A stretch of DNA of 18,157 bases from JAXGTD01 sp040775095 (GCA_040775095.1 JAXGTD010000091.1:1-18157); one strand, 5' to 3'; numbered from the stretch's first letter, positions 6,859 to 14,623 are shown. Notes: generated by a model from the sequence alone, not told the origin. Numbers and translations: made by a program.

Positions 6859-8455
6859 CTCGATCCTCGTCGTCTGGCCGGAAGAGAAGGGTGGCACAGG
6901 CACCGCCGCCGGCGCGGTTACCGATGTCGATGCTCCCGCGGTGTAGGTTGACGATATTGTGGCTGACCGACAATCCCAGCCCGGTCCCGTCGCCGGTGGG
7001 TTTGGTCGTGAAGAACGGGTCGAACAGGCGCGCCAGATTGTCCGAGGCGATCCCTGGTCCGGAGTCCTCGACGCGGACCCGGATCGCCCGCTCGCCGGGG
7101 CGGAAGCCCGCCTTGCTCGTCCGACTGCTGGGGTGATCTTCGATGATCGCCACGTCGCTCTTCACGCGCAGGACGCCGTCCCGATCCATGGCATACATCG
7201 CGTTCATGAACAGGTTGAGAAAGACCTGCTGCAGCTTGTCGGCGTCGAAGCGGCCCCTCGGAATGGGTTCGGAGAGCTCGATGGCCAGCTCGATGTGACG
7301 CTGCGTGAGCTCGTGGCGGATCATTTGCAGGCTGGCCAGGACGATCCGGTTGATCGAGTCGGGGCGAAGATCCAATTCGCTCTCGCGCGCGAAATCGAGC
7401 AGTCCGCGGACGACGCCATCGGCCCGTGAGACCGCGATCTGCATCTCACCGAACACCCCGGCCGAGGTCGGATCCAGATGCAGGCCCTGCTCGAGGAAGT
7501 CGAGACCGAGCTGGATAATGGCCAGCGGATTCTTCACCTCGTGGGCGACGCCCGCCGCCAGGCGCCCGACCGACTCGAGCTTGGCCGCCTGGATCAGCTG
7601 GAGTTGCGCATCCTTGAGCTCGCGGTGAGACGCCAGCAACTCGCTGTGGGCGCGCTCCAGGCGGGCCTCGACGAGGCGTCGCGCGCTGAGATCGCGCAGC
7701 ACCATGACCGCCCCCGCGGTCTGTGCCGATTCGCGAATCGGTGCGACATGCAACTCGGCGTGCAGCGGCTCGCCGCCGGGGCGTGGCAACTGCAGATCGG
7801 CGACGGACACCTCTCCCTCACCGGCCAGGACACGCTGTACGGCCTCGCGCAGCCGTGCCGGCGTGCAGTTGCGGAAGTCGCGATTGTGCAGGGTCCTGTC
7901 GTCGACGCCGAGAATCTGCCGCGCGGCGGGATTGGCGAAGCTCACCTGCCCCTGCTCGTCGATGCCGATGATCCCTTCACTCATCGAGTGGAGGATGCGG
8001 TCGCGGACCAGCTGGAGCTGGCGGTTCTGGCTGGCCAGCGCGCGTTCGAGCCGCAGGATCGTGCAATGGGCCTCGACGCGGGCGGTCACCTCCTCGGGAT
8101 GGAAGGGCTTGGTGATGTAGTCCACGGCACCGAGGGCAAGCCCCCGGACCTTGTCGGCGGTCTCCTCGAGGGCCGAGAGGAAGATCACGGCGATCCGTTG
8201 TGTGAGCGGGTCGTCCTTGATCTCGCGACAGACCTCGAAGCCGTCCATATCCGGCATCATGATATCGAGCAGCATCAGGTCTGGCCGGGTGCGCCGTGCC
8301 ACATCCAGGGCCTGGGCACCGCTATTGGCGATCAGCAGCCGATAGTTGTGACCGTTCAGACTCTCGTAGAGCACGCGCAGATTCGACGGTACATCGTCCA
8401 CCAGGAGGATCGATGGCGTTTCGGATGCCTCGGCTACGGGTGTTTGCTCGGTCAT
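6851..8455 (-). CDS. REC-PAS-histidine kinase (soluble hybrid sensor)
   Basis: A 534-residue cytoplasmic kinase with no membrane helices. Order: receiver domain (15-130) with Asp20/Asp21, phosphoacceptor Asp64 and Lys116; a coiled linker (about 133-152); a PAS domain (about 150-258); a second coiled segment; HisKA with His305 in VAHEVKNP; and HATPase with Asn418 in the N box, DSGPGI at 464-469, and TKPTGDGTGLGL at 484-495. The N-terminal receiver suggests that another kinase controls it. What the PAS domain senses cannot be read from sequence. The 8-base overlap with the receiver gene downstream points to a two-gene operon. The start ATG at 8455 has only a weak Shine-Dalgarno. Confidence 0.94.
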   Translation of the reverse strand: MTEQTPVAEASETPSILLVDDVPSNLRVLYESLNGHNYRLLIANSGAQALDVARRTRPDLMLLDIMMPDMDGFEVCREIKDDPLTQRIAVIFLSALEETADKVRGLALGAVDYITKPFHPEEVTARVEAHCTILRLERALASQNRQLQLVRDRILHSMSEGIIGIDEQGQVSFANPAARQILGVDDRTLHNRDFRNCTPARLREAVQRVLAGEGEVSVADLQLPRPGGEPLHAELHVAPIRESAQTAGAVMVLRDLSARRLVEARLERAHSELLASHRELKDAQLQLIQAAKLESVGRLAAGVAHEVKNPLAIIQLGLDFLEQGLHLDPTSAGVFGEMQIAVSRADGVVRGLLDFARESELDLRPDSINRIVLASLQMIRHELTQRHIELAIELSEPIPRGRFDADKLQQVFLNLFMNAMYAMDRDGVLRVKSDVAIIEDHPSSRTSKAGFRPGERAIRVRVEDSGPGIASDNLARLFDPFFTTKPTGDGTGLGLSVSHNIVNLHRGSIDIGNRAGGGACATLLFRPDDEDRDG

Positions 8456-8974
8456 CGCCTGTGGTTGTCCGTGTCGCGACAGGGCCCGCGGCGCTGCCAG
8501 CTACGCAGATCCGCCGGGTGCGGGTGTGCGATTCTCCCCGTTTTCGCCGTCAGCGACCAGTGTTTGGTGACCCCGGGGAGTTTGGCTCCTCGCCGGCGAC
8601 GGCGCGAAGCAGACGCTGATCCCATGCCTTCCTGGCACGGGATCGGCTCGCGACCCGAAAAACACGGTATCCGATTCTTTCCGTGTTCAGGCTTCCGGGG
8701 GACCGTAGATGCCGGGTCCTGTTTGGTGCCGGGCGGGAAACGCTTTGGATCAGCCCGTCCCGAATTCGGTATAGACTGTGAGCCAAGGATGTTCCGATGA
8801 GGGCGTGTCTGCCCCGGGCGAGGCACGGCGCGGCATCTTCGGCATTGGTTCCGTGTTTAGAGCGGATCGGTTAGAGCATCGCGCCGCTCCGGCCGCGGGC
8901 TGCTCCCGCCGATGGATGGATTCAGTCAGTGTCCGCGTAAGCACCAAGACGACCCGATGGGAGGAGCTGCCACC
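8456..8974. other. Divergent intergenic region between the kinase and the phosphohexomutase
   Basis: About 520 bases without a credible gene. Inverted repeats: GATCCCATGCC (8618-8628) with GGCACGGGATC (8634-8644), 11 bp with one mismatch and a 5-base loop; and AACACGG (8661-8667) with CCGTGTT (8681-8687). A candidate + strand promoter lies at 8745-8775, leaving a leader of nearly 200 bases. A 25-codon ORF at 8797-8874 in the leader is too weak to call. Confidence 0.55.
8745..8775 (+). promoter_or_regulatory. Candidate sigma-70 promoter for the phosphohexomutase gene
   Basis: TTGGAT (8745-8750), a 19-base spacer, and TATAGA (8770-8775). The -10 is good, the -35 is fair and the spacer is long. 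Confidence 0.35.
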
Positions 8975-10492
8975 ATGCTGATCGGTGATCTGATGACAGA
9001 AAGTGGCGTCGGGTTCGGGACCAGCGGGGCCCGAGGCCGCGTGATCGACATGACTGACCGGGTCTGCTTCGCGTATGCACGCGCCTTCGTCCAGTATCTC
9101 ATCGCCAGCGGCGGGCTGCGTGCCGGCGAAAGCATCGGTCTGGCGAGCGACTTCCGTCCCAGCAGCCCGCGCATCATGAGCGCCTGCGCACGGGCCGTTG
9201 CTGATGCCGGGTGCCGGGCCCGTTACTTCGGCCGTATTCCGACCCCGGCGCTGGCGGGCTATGGCATCGCACACGCGATACCGACCCTGATGGTCACCGG
9301 CAGTCACATCCCCGACGATCGCAATGGCATCAAGTTCCACCTGCCCAGCGGGGAGATCCTGAAGGAAGACGAGGCCGGCATCCGTGCCGAGAACGTCTTC
9401 CTGCCCGCGTCCATGTTCGACGAGGCTGGGGCCTTCGCGGATGCGGACCAAGGGTTGCCGCCGGAGGAGCGGGCAGCCTACGACGCCTACGTCGAACGCT
9501 ATCTCGGTTTCTTCCCGCCCGGGTGCCTGAGCGGCCGGCGCATTGGCCTGTATGAGCACTCCAGCGTCGCCCGTGAGGCCCTGTATTCGGTGCTGACCGG
9601 GCTCGGCGCGGAGGTCGAGCGGCTCGGATTCTCAGAGACCTTCATCCCGGTGGACACCGAGGCGATCCGGCCGGAAGACGTCGCGCTGGCCCGGGAGTGG
9701 GCGGCCGGCGGCCGTTTCGATGCACTGGTCTCCACCGACGGTGACGGTGATCGTCCCTTGGTCAGTGATGAGCAGGGTAACTGGCTTCGCGGCGATGTTG
9801 CCGGGGTCCTCTGTGCCCGTGAGCTGGGCGCGGCCGCGGTCGTGACGCCGGTGAGCTCAAACAGCGCCGTGGAGCGCAGCGGCTGGTTCCGCGAAGTGGT
9901 GCGCACACGCATCGGATCACCCTATGTCATCGCGGGCATGCAGGCGCTCAGCGCCCGCGGCATCAGCCCGGTGGTCGGCTACGAGGCCAACGGCGGGTTC
10001 CTGCTCGACTCCGACATCGTCCGCGATGGGCACGTGCTGCCGGCACTGCCCACGCGAGACGCGGTGATCGTCGCGGTCGCGATCTTAACGGCCGCGAGCC
10101 GGCAGCGCAGGCCCGTCTCGCGCCTGAGTACGGACCTGCCGCTGCGATTCACCTACAGCGACCGAATAAAGGCGTTCCCGACCGCGATCAGTCAGGCGCG
10201 CCTGGCAGCCTTCGCCAGCGGTGACGCGGCCGCGGACCGCGCCGCGCTCGAGCGGGTGTTTGGTCCGCAATTTGGCCCCGTGGCCGCGGTCGATCATACC
10301 GATGGTGTGCGGGTGACCTTCTCCAGTGGAGAGATCGCCCATCTGCGTCCGTCGGGTAATGCGCCGGAGTTGCGCGCCTACACCGAGGCGGCGAGCGCGG
10401 AACGCGCGCGGGAGATGAACGCGATCTGCATCGATCTCCTGCAGGGCTGGCGCGAGGCGGCCGAGGACGCTGACCCGCGCTCGGGCTGCTGA
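8975..10492 (+). CDS. Alpha-D-phosphohexomutase (phosphomannomutase/phosphoglucomutase-like)
   Basis: Cytoplasmic enzyme of the phosphohexomutase superfamily, which moves phosphate between C6 and C1 of a hexose. Four active-site segments are visible in the 505 residues: N-terminal FGTSGARG (14-21); the phosphoserine loop TGSHIPDDRNG (108-118, Ser110); the metal loop DGDGDR (255-260); and the sugar loop GYEANGGF (335-342). The phosphate loop RPSGNAPELR follows at 458-467. The TGSHIP form of the serine loop differs from the common TASHNP, and the sugar loop differs from GEESGH, so glucose, mannose or another hexose cannot be decided. The start is the ATG at 8975 with GGAGGAG 8 bases before it; the upstream ATG at 8912 is less likely. 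No polysaccharide genes adjoin it. Confidence 0.9.
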   Translation: MLIGDLMTESGVGFGTSGARGRVIDMTDRVCFAYARAFVQYLIASGGLRAGESIGLASDFRPSSPRIMSACARAVADAGCRARYFGRIPTPALAGYGIAHAIPTLMVTGSHIPDDRNGIKFHLPSGEILKEDEAGIRAENVFLPASMFDEAGAFADADQGLPPEERAAYDAYVERYLGFFPPGCLSGRRIGLYEHSSVAREALYSVLTGLGAEVERLGFSETFIPVDTEAIRPEDVALAREWAAGGRFDALVSTDGDGDRPLVSDEQGNWLRGDVAGVLCARELGAAAVVTPVSSNSAVERSGWFREVVRTRIGSPYVIAGMQALSARGISPVVGYEANGGFLLDSDIVRDGHVLPALPTRDAVIVAVAILTAASRQRRPVSRLSTDLPLRFTYSDRIKAFPTAISQARLAAFASGDAAADRAALERVFGPQFGPVAAVDHTDGVRVTFSSGEIAHLRPSGNAPELRAYTEAASAERAREMNAICIDLLQGWREAAEDADPRSGC

Positions 10493-10560
10493 CCCGGTCG
10501 GGCTTGGAATCAGGCCCCGTTGGCAGTGCGTGGATCGATGCGCCGCGGCCCATGCGGGTG

Positions 10561-10617
10561 GGGTCACTCGGGCGACTGACCCGAGCAGAGGCGGATTCAA
10601 TGCCTTTCGGGTATTGA
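10561..10617 (+). terminator. Stem-loops downstream of the phosphohexomutase gene
   Basis: CTCGGG (10567-10572) pairs with CCCGAG (10580-10585); an alternative pairing is GGGTCA (10561-10566) with TGACCC (10577-10582). TCAATGCC (10597-10604) pairs with GGTATTGA (10610-10617) with one G-T wobble. They lie between two convergent genes. No T run follows. Confidence 0.4.
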
Positions 10618-10692
10618 GTCGGCGCGCGCTTGGCGAAGTGCGGGGGGTTCCATGGTCCGGGGGCCAAACGCCGTGAATCGGCGCTCCCCAAT

Positions 10693-10720
10693 GCGGCCAG
10701 GCGCGGCCTCTGCTGGCCGC
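10693..10720 (-). terminator. Stem-loop directly after the EF-G paralogue stop
   Basis: GCGGCCAG (10693-10700) and CTGGCCGC (10713-10720) form a perfect 8-bp stem abutting the stop codon of the minus-strand gene. It lacks a U tract. Confidence 0.4.
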
Positions 10721-12778
10721 TCAGACCAGATCGAAGCGGTCGAACTCCATGCTGAACTGGCCGCGGCCCTGCGTGAGGCTGCGCAAGTCGGTGGTGTAGC
10801 CCAGCAGCTGCTCGAGTGCCGCCGCGCCGGCGATGGTGGCGGTTCCGTCACGCATGGAGGTGGCCCGGATCAGGGCGTGGCGCTGTTGCAGATCACCCAG
10901 CACGCTGCCCAGGTTGTCCTCGGGGACCACGACCTCGACCCGCATGACCGGGTGCAGGGTGGCCGGATGTGCCGCTGCCAGGGCCTTACGCACGGCCTTC
11001 GCGGCCGCGGCGCACAGGGCCTCCAACGTGCTGGCCTGGCCGAAGAGCTCGACATCGGTCAGCCGGATCGCCACGTCTTCCACCGCCGCGCCCTGCAGTG
11101 GCCCCGCGGCGATCGCCATGCGCATACCGTCTTCCAGCGACCGACCCTGCTCGAGGCTGAGGGTGGCGCCCTCCGGGCGGATCCGCGGGGTACACTCGAT
11201 GTGCGTACCGGCGCCGCGATCGCGTGCCGCAACCGAGGCGGCGACCCATGCGGTGGGTTCCGGTTGCTTGTTCTCCGGGCTGGGTGGGTGTGCCCAGAGC
11301 GCCTCGGCGTGGGCCGAGCCCGTGATGGTCTCGCGTACCGCGACTGCCGGCCGACCGCTGCGCACGCGTTGGCGAAACTCCCGTTCGAGGCGTTCCAACA
11401 CGATCTGCAGATGCAGCTCTCCCATACCCTTGAGCAGCCGCTGGCCGGTCTCGGGATCCTCCTCGACCTTGAGGGTGGGGTCCTCTTGTTGCAGCTTGTC
11501 GAGCGCCTCGATCAGCTTGTCCTCGTCGGTCCCGGTGGCGGGCTCGATGGCCAGGCTGAGCACGGGTTGGCGCGCCTCGATGCGCTCCAGGCTGAGCAGA
11601 TGCCCAGGCGCACAGAGGGTGTCGCCGGTGGATGCGTGACGAAGGCCGGCCAGCAACACGATCTGGCCCGGCTCGGCCTGTCCGAGCTTGGTCTTGCGCC
11701 CGGCATCGATATCGAAGATGCGCGCCACGTGCTCGCGCAGCGTGCGCCCGTCGCTGGTCAGAAACTCGACGGCGTCCCCGGGCTTGAGCCGACTTCGGTA
11801 GACACGGGTGTAGCAATGTCGGCGCCCGTCCCACATCTGCACCTTGAAGACCAACGCGGCCAATGGACCTTCCGCGCCCAGCCTGATCTCCTCGGTCCCA
11901 TCGCCGGGGACCTGGGCTCGCGCGGATGGCCGGTCCAGTGGCGCTGGCAGCAGATCGACCGCGCCGTCCATGATCGGCTGCACGCCCAGGTTGCGCAGTG
12001 CGCTGCCCCCGTAGCAGGGGACGATCCGGCCGGCCAGCGTGCCGCGCCGCAGCGCCGCGATCAACTCGTCGGGGCCCGGCTCCTCACCGCCGAGGATGCG
12101 GTCGGTCAGGGTCTCGTCGGCCTCGGCGGCGGCAAGCAGCAGCGCCTCGCGCAGCGGCGCGAGCGGGACCCAGAGGGGCTCGGGGCAGGGTCCCGTCTGG
12201 ATGATCTCGCCGTGCTCACCGGCAAAGCGGATGATCTCTTTGCGAATGAGATCGATGACCGCGTGCGCATCGGCCACGGGAACAGTGACGGCCACGGGCT
12301 CAGCGCCGAGGCGTGTCCGGATGTCGGCGAGGCAACGGAGAAAATCGGCCCCCGGGCGGTCCATCTTGTTGACGAAGAAGAGCACCGGCAGGCCGAAGCG
12401 ACAACGCTGACGCCAGACGGTCTCGGTTTGAGGCTCAACGCCGCGGACGCCGTCCAGCACCAGGATTACCCCGTCGAGCACGCGCATGGAACGCTCCACC
12501 TCGATGGTAAAATCGACGTGTCCTGGCGTATCGACGATCTGCAACAGGTGGTCTCGCCACGGGGCCTGCGTCACGGCGGCCGTAATGGTGATGCCGTGAT
12601 CTTGCTCCTCGGCCATCCAGTCCATATGCGCGGCACCATCGTGGACCTCGCCGATCTTGTGCGACGCGCCGGTATAGAACAGGATGCGCTCGGTCAGCGT
12701 GGTCTTGCCGGCGTCCACATGGGCGGCAACGCCGATATTGCGGACGTGCGACAATCTTGGCGAATGACTTATCGGCAT
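10721..12778 (-). CDS. EF-G paralogue (translational GTPase with altered domain IV)
   Basis: A 685-residue translation-factor GTPase close to elongation factor G in length. GTP motifs: AHVDAGKT (19-26), EEQDHGITI (57-65, where canonical EF-G reads EQERGITI), DTPGH (83-87) and NKMD (137-140). Domain III is well kept, with GMGELHLQIVLERL near 451-464, and the C-terminal domain V is recognisable. Domain IV is unusual. After RETITG at 482-487 the SGGRGQYGHV segment is replaced by a Pro-rich stretch, and the later loop reads TDVELFGQAS near 574-583 where translocating EF-G has GSYHDVDSSE. The His at the tip of domain IV is therefore missing. It is probably an EF-G2-type factor, not the main translocase. 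Its start lies only 27 bases from the divergent L,D-transpeptidase gene. No clear Shine-Dalgarno precedes the ATG. Confidence 0.88.
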   Translation of the reverse strand: MPISHSPRLSHVRNIGVAAHVDAGKTTLTERILFYTGASHKIGEVHDGAAHMDWMAEEQDHGITITAAVTQAPWRDHLLQIVDTPGHVDFTIEVERSMRVLDGVILVLDGVRGVEPQTETVWRQRCRFGLPVLFFVNKMDRPGADFLRCLADIRTRLGAEPVAVTVPVADAHAVIDLIRKEIIRFAGEHGEIIQTGPCPEPLWVPLAPLREALLLAAAEADETLTDRILGGEEPGPDELIAALRRGTLAGRIVPCYGGSALRNLGVQPIMDGAVDLLPAPLDRPSARAQVPGDGTEEIRLGAEGPLAALVFKVQMWDGRRHCYTRVYRSRLKPGDAVEFLTSDGRTLREHVARIFDIDAGRKTKLGQAEPGQIVLLAGLRHASTGDTLCAPGHLLSLERIEARQPVLSLAIEPATGTDEDKLIEALDKLQQEDPTLKVEEDPETGQRLLKGMGELHLQIVLERLEREFRQRVRSGRPAVAVRETITGSAHAEALWAHPPSPENKQPEPTAWVAASVAARDRGAGTHIECTPRIRPEGATLSLEQGRSLEDGMRMAIAAGPLQGAAVEDVAIRLTDVELFGQASTLEALCAAAAKAVRKALAAAHPATLHPVMRVEVVVPEDNLGSVLGDLQQRHALIRATSMRDGTATIAGAAALEQLLGYTTDLRSLTQGRGQFSMEFDRFDLV

Positions 12779-12805
12779 CTGAATTCGAATCTCGAGAGGT
12801 AGTGC

Positions 12806-13771
12806 ATGAACGAACTGTCGGAGCGGGTAATCGACCCGGCCAGAAAGACCCCGTACCTGGCGCCGGCGGCAGCTCTAGCGATGCTGCTGATGCCACCGAT
12901 GGTGGAGGCGGGTACCTATCGGCTGGCAAGTACCAACGACGATGTGATTGGTACGCCATTCTACGTAAAGAGCAGTGCGCAGGACACGCTGCTGGACATC
13001 GGCCGTCAGCACGGCCTTGGTTACGACGAGATGCAGCAGGCCAACCCAAAGGTCGACATGTGGGTGCCGGGGGATGACAAGGACGTGTTGTTGCCGGTGC
13101 AACACGTGCTGCCGGATGGGCCGCGCGAGGGGATCGTGTTGAACATCGCCGAGAAGCGCATGTACTACTATCGCACAGCGCTTGAGGTCGAGACATTCTC
13201 TGCCGGCACCGGGCGCGAGGGCTGGGAGACCCCGGTGGGCAACTACACCATCATCGAGAAGATCAAGGACCCGACCTGGCGGCCGCCGGAGTCGATCCGC
13301 CGCGAACATGCGGCCAATGGGGATCCGCTCCCGGAGGTGGTCCCGGCCGGACCGGATAATCCGCTCGGCGCCTACGCAATGCGACTCAGCAACCCCAGCT
13401 ACCTGATCCATGGCACCAACAAGCCCTGGGGAGTGGGCATGCAGGTCAGCCACGGCTGCACGCGGATGTATCCGGAGGATATCGAGCGTCTGTTCGGTCA
13501 GGTGGAGACCGGGACGCCGGTACGAATCGTGAACGAACCCTATAAGGTCGGCTGGCTTGGGGACACGCTCTACCTGGAGGTGAATGTGCCGCCGGATGCC
13601 CCGAAGAAGGCGCCGGAAGAGGTCGTTCCAGGGTCGATTGCGAACGCCGATGGGGTGGTCGTGGATTGGAACGAGGTGCGTAGGGCCGTGGCGGAGAATG
13701 CCGGCCTTCCACACATGGTGGGAGGCCGGCAGGGATCAGCGAGCTGGCATCACTTGGACATGATCTTCTGA
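12806..13771 (+). CDS. L,D-transpeptidase (ErfK/YbiS/YcfS/YnhG type)
   Basis: Periplasmic enzyme of the YkuD fold, which forms 3-3 peptidoglycan cross-links or attaches Lpp-type lipoproteins to meso-diaminopimelate. The 321 residues begin with a signal peptide (hydrophobic 18-33, probable cut VEA/G after 35), then a LysM-like wall-binding region (about 50-100). The YkuD domain (about 106-243) carries IHGTNKPWGVG, with His202, and VSHGCTRM, with His216 and catalytic Cys218. A Pro/Lys-rich tail follows. The ATG at 12806 has GAGAGG 6 bases ahead. The order and length match E. coli YbiS/ErfK. Its last 22 bases overlap, tail to tail, the end of an Lpp-like gene, which suggests its substrate. Confidence 0.94.
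   Translation: MNELSERVIDPARKTPYLAPAAALAMLLMPPMVEAGTYRLASTNDDVIGTPFYVKSSAQDTLLDIGRQHGLGYDEMQQANPKVDMWVPGDDKDVLLPVQHVLPDGPREGIVLNIAEKRMYYYRTALEVETFSAGTGREGWETPVGNYTIIEKIKDPTWRPPESIRREHAANGDPLPEVVPAGPDNPLGAYAMRLSNPSYLIHGTNKPWGVGMQVSHGCTRMYPEDIERLFGQVETGTPVRIVNEPYKVGWLGDTLYLEVNVPPDAPKKAPEEVVPGSIANADGVVVDWNEVRRAVAENAGLPHMVGGRQGSASWHHLDMIF
13701..13729 (-). terminator. Strong hairpin at the Ldt/Lpp convergent ends
   Basis: CCGGCCTTCCAC (13701-13712), loop ACATG, GTGGGAGGCCGG (13718-13729): 12 bp with one wobble. It lies 20 bases past the lipoprotein stop codon and inside the end of the transpeptidase coding region. The stem is symmetrical, so it can form in either transcript. It has no U tract. 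It most likely protects or ends the abundant lipoprotein mRNA. Confidence 0.55.
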
Positions 13772-13947
13772 TACATGCGGTTGATGCGCTCCTCATTGGC
13801 GTCACAGCAGGCTTGAGCCGCGTTGGCCGCGTCCATCGCGGCCTGCGCCATGTCACGGGCCTCCTGGTCGGTGGCACAGCCACCCAGCATCGAGGCGCTG
13901 AGCAGAGCGGCGGCGGACAGGGAGACGAGCTTCATTTTGTTGGTCAT
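13750..13947 (-). CDS. Small Lpp-like (alanine-zipper) outer-membrane lipoprotein
   Basis: A 65-residue lipoprotein: signal peptide with lipobox LGGC, acylated Cys24, then a 41-residue Ala-rich helix with heptad-like spacing (DMAQAAMDAANAAQ) ending in QKIMSK. The terminal Lys65 is the feature by which E. coli Lpp is joined to peptidoglycan. The mature part is shorter than Lpp (58) and Pseudomonas OprI. Cys47-Cys48 inside the helix is unusual for this family and might link subunits of a trimer. The ATG at 13947 is preferred to the 13983 frame because it gives a proper signal peptide; GGAG lies 10 bases upstream. Its 3' end overlaps the L,D-transpeptidase gene by 22 bases. Confidence 0.88.
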   Translation of the reverse strand: MTNKMKLVSLSAAALLSASMLGGCATDQEARDMAQAAMDAANAAQACCDANEERINRMYQKIMSK

Positions 13948-13988
13948 CGTTAGGTTTCTCCGTTGAGGTTTGCCGGTCGGCAACTTAG

Positions 13989-14018
13989 GTTATAACACAC
14001 GCAAAGGGTATTTCCGAA
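13989..14018 (-). promoter_or_regulatory. Candidate promoter of the lipoprotein gene
   Basis: On the minus strand TTCGGA (14013-14018), 18 bases, TATAAC (13989-13994), in a locally AT-rich stretch. This would give a leader of about 35 bases before the ATG at 13947. The -35 is a weak match. Confidence 0.4.
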
Positions 14019-14240
14019 CCCTCGACGCGAAATGTTAGCAGAATCCGACAGCGTTGTGGCAAGGCAACGATCGAAAGGCTGCACGGCCGGTGCATTCTGC
14101 GGCATGGCGGGCGTGGCGGTCCATCGTTGGAACCGAAAATTCAGCGACAAAGGCCACATTCCCGGGCTGTTTCAGGTCCGCCTGTCGTAATAATACCATC
14201 GACCTGCCGCGCCTGGTACGGGTCTCCGTCGGGCGTTGTC

Positions 14241-14277
14241 GGGGATCGCCGGACAGTGTTGCCGATCCCCGGCGATC
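14241..14277. other. Two competing stem-loops sharing one arm
   Basis: GGGGATCG (14241-14248) can pair with CGATCCCC (14263-14270), or GATCGCCGG (14244-14252) can pair with CCGGCGATC (14269-14277). Both stems are perfect and they exclude each other, the arrangement of a switch or attenuator, though no downstream gene is close. Confidence 0.4.
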
Positions 14278-14587
14278 GGATCGAAAGTCTCCACGGGAAC
14301 CGGGTCGAGGGCTGAGGTATCCCCACAAAGTCACAGCCGCATCGGGGCGGTGTGCCGGTTGCCAAACCGCTTCTGCAAAGCCGACGGAGGGGGGCGGGGG
14401 AGCGGATGTGAGCGGCAGACCTGTCCATGACAAAGGCTGTAACCCACTGTCTTTCGGACCGATAATTTGGGGATGCCACAGCGTCGAGGGACTCTCGGCG
14501 GGCTGGCGGGGCAAGACCCGATGCGATTCGATGCTCGGATGGCGTGTCGCGACGGAGACGCCGATTCCTGGCCATCGGCGCGAAGGT

Positions 14588-14623
14588 CCGCTCGCGCCCC
14601 GGGAAAGGTGGTTCCCGGAGCGG
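14588..14623. other. Compound stem-loop in the gene-free region
   Basis: CGGGAA (14600-14605) pairs with TTCCCG (14612-14617) around a 6-base loop. Immediately outside, CCGCTC (14588-14593) pairs with GAGCGG (14618-14623) with a 6-base bulge, giving 12 bp in total. Confidence 0.4.

Noticed and set aside
7478..8800. 440-codon frame on + antisense to the histidine kinase
   Set aside because: The minus strand encodes complete REC, PAS, HisKA and HATPase motifs; the antisense frame has no domain.
10652..12802. 716-codon open frame on + antisense to the EF-G paralogue
   Set aside because: It mirrors a well-supported gene, reads as Gln/His/Arg/Gly-rich sequence with no family match, and long antisense frames are common in GC-rich genes.
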